Origin: Prinsepia uniflora
Taxonomy: Eukaryota; Streptophyta; Magnoliopsida; Rosales; Rosaceae
DNA: 64,000 bases
NCBI GenBank assembly: GCA_032719365.1
Contig: CM064871.1
Span: 35,995,566 to 36,059,565, forward strand
Direction of reading: 5' to 3'
The translations under genes and the position numbers were made by a program. This document shows, piece by piece, positions 57,240 to 64,000 of the stretch; position 1 is the first letter of the stretch, and the number at the start of each line of letters is the position of its first letter. The notes beneath the pieces were generated by a model that worked only from the letters and a program-made list of their open reading frames with translations, was not told where the DNA came from and ran no database searches.

Positions 57240-57700
57240 GATGAGAGCTGTGAGCAGAGCCTCCAGGACTTAAAAGGCGGTTGACATCTGCTCCTGTGTT
57301 AGCCCTTCCAGACGATAGTGGGGAGTTTGAGGTTTACAGTGATGCTTCTTTGTAGGGTTTGGGCTGTGTGTTGATGCAGCATGGATAGGTGATTGCCTAC
57401 GCTTCCCGACAGTTGAAGCCTCATGAGATGAATTACCCTACTCATGACTTGGAACTTGCAGCAGTAGTTCATGCATTGAAGATTTGGCGACATTATTTGT
57501 ACGGCGAGAGGTGCAGGATCTTCACGGACCACAAGAGCTTGAAGTATCTGTTTACTCAGAAATAGCTGAATCTGAGACAGCACCGTTGGTTAGAGCTGCT
57601 TAAGGACCATGACTGTACTATCGAGTATCACCCAGGAAAGTCTAATGTGGTAGCCGATGCTTTGAGCAGGAAGTCAGCTAGTTCTTTGTCGCATTTGAGG
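57240..57700 (+). pseudogene. RNase H of element B
   Basis: EVYSDASL (about 57335), VLMQHG, YASRQLKPHE, HALKIWRHYLYG, FTDHKSLKYLF (about 57525) and IEYHPGKSNVVADALSRK (about 57625-57670) are clear, in the same order as in A and C. It is broken by a frameshift near 57275 and TAG stops near 57353, 57386 and 57563. Confidence 0.88.
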
Positions 57701-59060
57701 ACAGTCTGGTTGCCTTTGTTGGTTGAACTCTGCAGGATTAGAGTAAATTTGACTGTGGATATCCAGGGAGCGCTACTAGCGAGTTTTCACGTACGACCTT
57801 TTTTGGTTGATCAGGTTATTGATGCTCAGTTTGAGGACCCCATTTTGGGCATCATTCGAATTGAGGTCGAGGCTGGAGAGAGACATGACTTTGGGATTCG
57901 TGAAGATGGAGGCTTGGTTAAGGATGGACGATTGTGTGTACCTGAGGACGAATCATTGAAGAAAACGATACTTGATGAGGCTCACTGTTCAGCCTATGCG
58001 ATGCATCCTGGAGGGACCAAGATGTATTGTACAATTCGGGAGCACTACTGGTGGTCAGGTATGAAACGTGAGATAGCGGAGTATGTCAGTAGATGCTTGA
58101 TTTGTCAACAGGTGAAAGCTGAGCGACAGAGACCTTACAGAGTAATGCAACCCTTGCCGATCCCAGAGTGGAAATGGGATCAGTTGACGATGGACTTTGT
58201 GTTTAAGCTCCCCAGGACGCCGAAGGGACATGATGGTGCGTGGGTGATTATGGATCGACTCACGAAGTCTGCTCATTTCTTGCCAGTACGGGAGAACTTC
58301 CTGATGACACAGTTTGCACAGTTTTTTATTGATGAGATTATTCGGTTGCATGGAACTCCAGAGTAGATAGTCCCCGACAGAGATCCGAGGTTTACTTCCC
58401 GGTTTTGGCAGAGCCTACAGGAAGATTTTGGAACGAAGCTACATTACAGTAGTGCCTTTCATCCTCAGACCGATGGACAGTCTGAGTGGACCATCCAGAT
58501 TCTATAGGACATGATGCGAGCTTGTGTCTTACAGTTCCAGGGTACTTGGGAGTCACACTTAGCTTTGATGGAGTCCGCCTACAATAACAGTTACCAGGCG
58601 AGTATTGGGATGGCTCCTTATGAGGCTTTGTACGGGCGACAGTGTAGGACTCCTTTGTGTTGGACTGAGGTTGGTGAGAGGAGACTGACGACTTTCGAGC
58701 TGGTAGACCTTACCCAAGAAAAGGTTGCACTGATCAGAGATCGACTGAAAGTAGGTCAGGACCGACAAAAGAGCTACGCCGATCGTAGGATCAGAGATCT
58801 GGAGTTTGAGGTAGGTGACTGGGTTTTCTTGAAGCTATCTCCTTGGAAGGGAATCGTGCGGTTTGGCAGGAGAGGGAAGTTAAGTCCTCGTTACATTAGA
58901 CCTTATGAGATCTTGGAGCGGATTGGTCCTGTTGCTTATCGATTGTCCTTAACAGTGGACTTGGAAAAGGTACATAATGTCTTTCATGTATCTATGCTTC
59001 AGAAGTATATTCGGGATGATTCTCATATTTTAGAGGCACAACCGGTTGAGCTTAGAGAAG
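57701..59060 (+). pseudogene. Integrase of element B
   Basis: The HHCC zinc domain is complete: EAHCSAYAMHPGG, then RCLICQQVKAER (about 58095-58130), with both Cys present, unlike A and C. The catalytic core shows TMDFVF (about 58190), PDRDPRF (about 58375) and QTDGQSEW (about 58470). Stops are TAG at about 58364 and 58505. The GPY module reads YIRPYEILERIGPVAYRL, with Arg for the usual Gly (about 58893-58945). It ends in HNVFHVSMLQKYI and leads to the chromodomain. Confidence 0.9.
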
Positions 59061-59230
59061 ATTTGAGCTTTGAAGAACAGCCTATAGCGATTTTGGATCG
59101 GAAGGATAAAGTTTTACGAACGAAGACGGTTCCCTTGGTGATGGTTTTGTGGAGGAATCATTAGGTGGAAGAAGCGACTTGGGAACCAGAAGCCTTAATG
59201 CGGGAACATTACCCTTATTTGTTTCACTGA
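59061..59230 (+). pseudogene. Chromodomain of element B
   Basis: FEEQPIAILDRKDKVLR, then VLWRNH, a TAG at 59162-59164, and VEEATWEPEALMRE then HYPYLFH with a TGA stop at about 59228-59230. This C-terminal chromodomain places B among chromoviruses. Confidence 0.85.
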
Positions 59231-59249
59231 ATTTCGGGGGCGAAATTCT

Positions 59250-59265
59250 TTTAAGGGGGGTAGAT
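59250..59265 (+). other. Polypurine tract of element B
   Basis: TTTTAAGGGGGGTAGAT-type sequence directly before the TGTAACAACTCG start of the 3' LTR. Confidence 0.85.
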
Positions 59266-61994
59266 TGTAACAACTCGTACCTTTGGGAAGGGTACAAATG
59301 TAATTTTGTAAAATATTTGTATAAAAATGACGATTTTGCCCTTGTGAATAGTGTGCCAAAAGTTGACTTTTGGATTTTTAGGCTGAACGAGCTTTGACCA
59401 TTGACCGTGACGTAGTTTAGGACGTCACGAGTCCGTAGACAGGTGGCAGGTCCGATTTGGACAATCGGAGGAAAAGTTATGGTATTCGGAAGGCTAAGGG
59501 CGTTACCGTAATTTTGGTTAAATAGGGAAAAATGTTGACTTTTTGCTGGACTATTAGTTTTCACGTAGACCGAGGACAGTTAGATAGGCCTCGACGTCCT
59601 GAGTACAACGACAGGCGGCATGCTGTCATCGGACGTCGGACGGATTAGTTATAGATCTAGGAAGTTGAAGGGCAAAATGGTAATTTTGGACATAGGGGCA
59701 TTTTGGTCTTTTCACATTGGGCCAATCAGATAAGGCCATCTGGGAGTGTGTGATTGGATATTTTCTTACTGTCCATAGGATGATGGACACGTGGGAGACT
59801 TCCTAGAGGGTTCTAGCTAGTTTGGCTGTGCACGGCTACAAATTACACAATTCTTAACCGTGAAATTATTCTTGGAGCAGAAAACAGAGAGTGGAAACCG
59901 TGAGGATTTTTGATCGATTCTCAGAGTGTGAAGGCTTGGAGCTTGAGTGAATGATCGAAGAGGGTTTGGTGGGTGTGAAAGAGTAGTACATGGAGGTTTT
60001 GGATGGTGGTTGTGTGTGTGTGAATTAACAGAACCAGGAGACAGAGCAGGTGCACCGTGCACAGTTGTGCACCCCAGTTGAGCAAACCATCAAATTGGAC
60101 GGGTGGAGGTGTTCAGTGACCTGAGGAGAGTTGTGTGGACTCAGTGGAGCACGACGGTAAGCACGGCGGAGACCGGAGCAATGGAAAGTGTTTTCTGTCC
60201 CCTGTTTTTCTAGAATTCTTTAAATTAGAAGTCGTGAAGTTTGGGTGATTGTCGAGATGTCCTAAGGTTTCTAATAGTTCTAGGAAGGTTATAAGGACCT
60301 TAGGGTGTAACCTGGAGCTTCGTGGTGGTCGTGGGTGGCCGGAGACAGAAACTCAGATTTTCTGAGTTTTCTTCGGGTTTTGGACGATGAGATTAGGGCC
60401 TTTACATCACGAATTGATTAGTGGAATCGATCATACAAACCAGGACGAACCCAATGGGATTGAAAGGACTGGATTTGAGTAGGAAATGAGGGAGAACCGG
60501 TCACGCCGGTTCGGTACAGTTGAACCGGCTGACCAGAGGTTGAAGACGACCCTGTAGCAGGCGCGTGAAGCCCACGCGCAGCCCCTTTGGGCGGCGTATG
60601 AGTTGGCGTGGGAAGGAATCTGGGGAACCTTCCAACATGGTTTTGAGTCTAATCGATGTAACGATTCTTTTGGGGCAAGTTGCGTGTTAATTGGACACCG
60701 AATCGGGTTAGTTCGAGGATCTGAACGGTTTAGGGTTTTCGTGTAATTCGCATTTAAAATCCCGAGAAATTGGGGAAATCAGGATACACGTATGTGAAGT
60801 GATTGTGACCCGATTTTGTGACTTTTGACGGGACGGGACACTCCTGAGACGGTCGAGGAGCGCACGGAGCGCGATTGACGCGTTCGGATTTGTGAGTTTA
60901 CTCCTTCTCTTTTAACGAGCATGCCTAACTGTTTTTATCTACATGTTTTATGTTTTTACGCATGTTTTCATGATCATTGCTTATATCATAATTGTTTGAC
61001 CTGTTTGCACATTTTTCGAGACATTTACGGGTTTTAGCACGTTTTCCGAGAAATGTTATATATATGATTTCCATGCCTTGCTTTTATTACTGATTTTATA
61101 TGATGATAGTGGATTTTGAAACATGATTTGAAAAACAAGGTTTTCGGTTTTAGAATCGGATTTCGGAAACACGAAATTTGGTTTTAATGTTGAAAAGTGG
61201 ATTTCCGGATTTGAGTTCGGAATGACGGTTCTGAACGCCGGAATGGCGTCAGACCAGTGGTTTCGGATTCAGGTTTGGATATAGACTTAGAAATGGTTTT
61301 CAAATGGTTTAGATTGGATTTGCTGGATCTGGATATTGGGTTTAAAGACTCGGATTATATATGACGGGGGCGGGCCCGGATTGAGTTTAAAGACTCGGAT
61401 ATTACGATATTACCCCCGTAGGCCTGTTGAGTTTAAAGACTCGGGAGTTTAAAGACTCGTATTACATTGAGGCCTGATTTGAGTTTAAAGACTCGGATAG
61501 ACCCAGCAGGTTTGATCGGACATTACTATTGGTACATCTTGTTTTGTGATACGCTTTGGAATGATTAATTACTGTTTTATATCACTGTTTTCTAGTACTT
61601 AGTTAGGCATGCATGTTATCTTTAAAACGAAGGGAAAATCCTATTTTTGTTTCATCAATTGTTTTCATACGTTTGTTTTCTTTCAGTCCACTCACGTTTT
61701 TCTGGTTTTAAATTACCCTCCAGGTCGTGGTGAAACGCGTCGGGGTGATCGTTGAGGCAGGGAAATAGGCATAGAGCTTTGCGGCGTTTTCCGTTGCGTG
61801 AATAGCCTAGTAGGACTTTTGTGCCTGTTTTGTATAATACAATGCTCTGTGTTACTATTGTATTACATTTTCTCCCTGGTCTGATAGTTATATTTATGGT
61901 TATTGAGGTCATTTTGGTACTTTTATGTGTGATTGTCAGATGGGAGCAGGGTTCGTCCCGGTTATCGTGGTGATAATCGGGGTGGGTCCTCTCA
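59266..61994 (+). mobile_element. 3' LTR of element B
   Basis: This 2,729-bp LTR is collinear with the 5' LTR but keeps a 211-bp segment (from GACA 59575 to GACA 59786) that the 5' copy lost. Arms: GTGAGTTTAC (60892-60901) and GCATGCCTAACT (60919-60930), against AGTTAGGCATGC (61601-61612) and GTCCACTCAC (61686-61695). A GAGTTTAAAGACTCG array is at about 61330-61500. It ends CTCTCA, where the 5' copy has TTGTCA. Confidence 0.92.
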
Positions 61995-62571
61995 GGCTGC
62001 ACGTGAAAACTAGCTAGCAAGACACCTTGGCTATCAAGTCCCAAATTAACGCTAGTCTTATGGAGTTCAACCAATAGGGCAAATGGGTCATCCGTAGGTG
62101 TGCCACAAAATGTGTTGATTTTCGACTCAAAGCATCAGCTACCACATTAGCTTTTCCAGGATGGTACTCAATCGTGCAATCATAGTCCTTAATCAGTTCC
62201 AACCATCGTCTTTGCCTCACATTTTCCTCCCTCTGCGTGAACAAGTACTTCAGGCTCTTATGATCAGTAAACAGTCTACAGGTCGCACCATACAAATGAT
62301 GTCTCCAAATCTTTAGAGCATGTACCACATCAGCTAGCTCTAAATCTTGGGTAGGATAGTTGTGTTCATGAGACTTCAACTGGCGGGAGGCATAGGCAAT
62401 CACTTTCCAATGTTGCATTAACACGCATCCCAATCCTTGTAAGGATGCGTCGCTGTACACCTCAAATTCCCCACTATTGTCCGGAAGGGTCAATACAGGA
62501 GTAGTTGTCAACCTCTTCTTCAACTCCTGAACACTTTGTTCACAATCCTCAATCCAAACAAATTTGACTCC
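61995..62571 (-). pseudogene. RNase H of element C
   Basis: The minus strand shows EVYSDASLQGLGCVLMQH, YASRQLKSHE, HALKIWRHHLYG, FTDHKSLKYLF, IEYHPGKANVVADALSRK and, after a one-base deletion near 62090, LGLDSQGVLLASFHV up to the insertion of element B at 61994/61995. The last codon before B reads CAG through the C to T change in the duplicated target. Confidence 0.9.
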
Positions 62572-63357
62572 CTACCTTGTCAGCCGTGTCAATGGGGCAG
62601 CAATGGTAGAAAATCCTTCCACAAACCGCCTGTAATAACCAGCTAACCCCAAGAAACTTCTAACCTCAGTGACTGTCTTTGGTTGTTCCCACTTTGCTAC
62701 TGCCTCGATCTTTTGGGGATCTACACTGATTCCTTCAATCGAAATTACATGTCCCAAGAAACTCACGCTGGTCAGCCAAAATTGAAACTTACTAAGCTTT
62801 GCATACAACTGATTCTTCCTTAGGGTACCAAGCACCATCCTTAAGTGCTTTTCATGTGCCTTCGCACTCTTTGAGTAGACTAAAATGTCATCAATGAATA
62901 CAATAACAAAGTGATCCAAGTATGGCTGCAACACTCGATTCATCAAATCCATAAATGCCGCTGGTGCGTTAGTTAACCTGAACGACATCACTAGGAACTC
63001 ATAATGACCATATCGGGTTCTAAAGGCTGTTTTGGGTACATCCTCTTCCTTAACCCGCAGTTGATGATACCCAGAACGATGATCGATCTTGGAGAAGTGT
63101 TGAGCTCCCCTCAATTGATCAAACAGGTCATCGATCCGAGGTAGGGGGTGTTTATTCCAGATTGTTACGCTGTTCAGTTGCCTATAATCGATGCAGAGCC
63201 TCAAGCTTCCATCCTTTTTCCGCACAAACAAAACTGGAGCTCCCCAAGGAGATACACTCGGTCGAATAAACCCCATATCGACCAACTCTTGCAACTACGC
63301 CTTCAATTCCTTTAACTCAGCTGGCACCATACGGTACGGAGTCTGAGAAATAGGTTA
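62572..63357 (-). pseudogene. Reverse transcriptase of element C
   Basis: An open frame from 63294 to 62575 covers FIRPSVSPWG, FVRKKDGSL, IDYRQLNS, PLPRIDDLFDQL, FSKIDHRSGYHQL (His for the usual Leu after the catalytic Asp), RTRYGHYEF, FMDLMNRVLQPYLDHF, the FIDD box and SFLGLAGYYRRFVEGF. It is bounded by TAG at 63295-63297 (CAG in A and B), TAA at 63355-63357 (CAA in A) and TAG at 62572-62574. It is the most complete reverse transcriptase here. Confidence 0.92.
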
Positions 63358-64000
63358 CGTACCTGGAACAAGATCAATCGTGAACTCAATGTCTCGGTGG
63401 GGTGGCAATCCCAGCGAATCCTCCGGAAAGACGTCTGGGAACTCCCGCACTATCGGTATATCCTCCATCTTCAATGGTGCAGCACGTGTGTCCACCACGT
63501 GACCCAAGTATCCCTGGCACCCTTTCCTTAATAACTTACTGGCTTTCAGAGCTGAAATCACCCCAACAGGACTTGCTCGATGTATTTCCTGAAAGGTAGT
63601 TTCAGGTAACCCTGGACTCCGAAAGGTTACCTTCTTATCCACACACTCGATAGAAGCATGATATAATGTCAACCAATCCATCCCCAGAATAACATCAAAG
63701 TCATGTAAATCCAGGAGTATCAGGTTAGCTACCAACCCAACATCACCTACCAATACGGGACACTCTCTCAACACCTGGTTTACCACAAACACCTCCCCCG
63801 TGGGCGTACTCACACCCATATCACAACCTAGTGCGGACACCTCTCTATCCGCCAATAAACCACAACTCCGTGATATAAAAGAATGGGGAGCTCCGAGATC
63901 TATTTAAGCACACACATCATGACCAAGGATTGTAAGGGTACCTGTCACAACACCAGGTGCTGCCCGGGCCTCCTGCTGTGTTACCGCAAAAACTCGGGCT
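63358..64000 (-). pseudogene. Protease region of element C, running off the window
   Basis: The minus strand shows the end of gag (VFAVTQQEAR near 63985-63955), then IDLGAPHSFI with the catalytic Asp codon at 63898-63900. Leu replaces the Pro/Ser that normally follows it. A TAA stop lies at 63904-63906. GMDWLTLYHASIEC and REFPDVFPEDSLGLPP follow. Gag and the 5' LTR of C lie beyond 64000. Confidence 0.88.

Larger units (their letters stand above)
49170..61994 (+). mobile_element. Element B: Ty3/gypsy chromovirus (+), complete but dead
   Basis: LTRs at 49170-51654 and 59266-61994 flank gag, protease, reverse transcriptase, RNase H, integrase and chromodomain. The duplication is GGCCG (49165-49169) and GGCTG (61995-61999), differing by a C to T at a CpG. 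It is inserted in the pol gene of element C, in the region between RNase H and integrase, and splits it. Solo LTR E interrupts the protease region. LTRs begin TGTAACAACTCG and differ from those of A and C through most of their length, so B is a separate family. There are several stops and a 36-bp deletion in the reverse transcriptase. Confidence 0.93.
26140..64000 (-). mobile_element. Element C: Ty3/gypsy chromovirus (-), running past the window end
   Basis: The minus-strand order, from the right edge leftward, is end of gag, protease, reverse transcriptase and RNase H (64000-61995), insertion of element B, integrase (49169-47880), chromodomain (47879-47756), insertion of solo LTR G, the last codons and stop (28890-28863), polypurine tract (28829-28846) and 3' LTR (28828-26140). 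The coding sequence reads continuously across G: MRE before it and QYPYLFQ then TAA after it. So the LTR at 28891-47755 is not the LTR of C, whose true 3' LTR is 26140-28828. C inserted into LTR I; only the left flank AAAAG (26135-26139) is visible. It is dead, with stops in every domain. Confidence 0.88.

Noticed and set aside
18461..64000. Element C interpreted as two separate minus-strand elements
   Set aside because: Protease to chromodomain read as one polyprotein once B and G are taken out, with matching target duplications on both insertions.

Overview
The window is plant nuclear DNA and consists almost entirely of nested LTR retrotransposons. I find no host gene, tRNA gene, functional rRNA gene, CRISPR array or bacterial feature. 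The evidence for a plant is Ty3/gypsy polyprotein remains with a C-terminal chromodomain (Tekay/Del-like chromovirus, long 2.5-3 kb LTRs), primer-binding sites matching the plant initiator-methionine tRNA type (TGGTATCAGAGC), and a 5S-rRNA-like insertion resembling plant Cassandra elements. The species cannot be named from sequence alone. The setting looks like gene-poor heterochromatin. I use letters A-S for the units.

Layout. 1-3995: four stacked LTR fragments, K (+) next to L, M and N (-). 3996-4424 and 12919-13269: short unclassified host sequence split by solo LTR O (-, 4425-12918). O contains a small non-autonomous LTR element P (6176-9045) and solo LTR Q (+, 9774-12492). 13270-17370: LTR R (+), which holds solo LTR S (+, 13857-16922). 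17371-18460: an AT-rich stretch, then a CACGTG-rich block. 18461-26139: LTRs J and I (-), the latter holding solo LTR H. From 26140 to beyond the window end: element C (-), whose 3' LTR is 26140-28828 and whose gag-pol runs leftward from beyond 64000.

Two large packages interrupt C. Solo LTR G (-, 28891-47755) contains element A (+, 30774-46653). A in turn contains solo LTR D (-, 35435-42525) with a 5-copy, ~1,233-bp tandem array, and a 5S-like insertion. Element B (+, 49170-61994) contains solo LTR E (-, 53103-56167). R > J > I > C > G > A > D gives seven nesting levels. Ten insertions have both flanks in view: six have perfect 5-bp target-site duplications (O GGTAC, P CTTTC, Q GTATG, S CCCGA, A ACTGT, E TCATG) and four have one mismatch (H, G, D, B). 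The 5S-like insertion is the exception, with 14-15-bp repeats.

All gag-pol copies are broken by stops, frameshifts or insertions, and seven of the stops are CAG to TAG changes judged against a sister copy. The most interesting signal lies in the LTRs. Otherwise diverged LTR families share base-paired architecture: long inverted arms (GTGAGTGGAC...GCATGCATAACT against the reverse complement), a CACGCGC/GCGCGTG hairpin, and two hairpins just before the LTR 3' end. In some of these the sequence changes between families while the pairing is kept.
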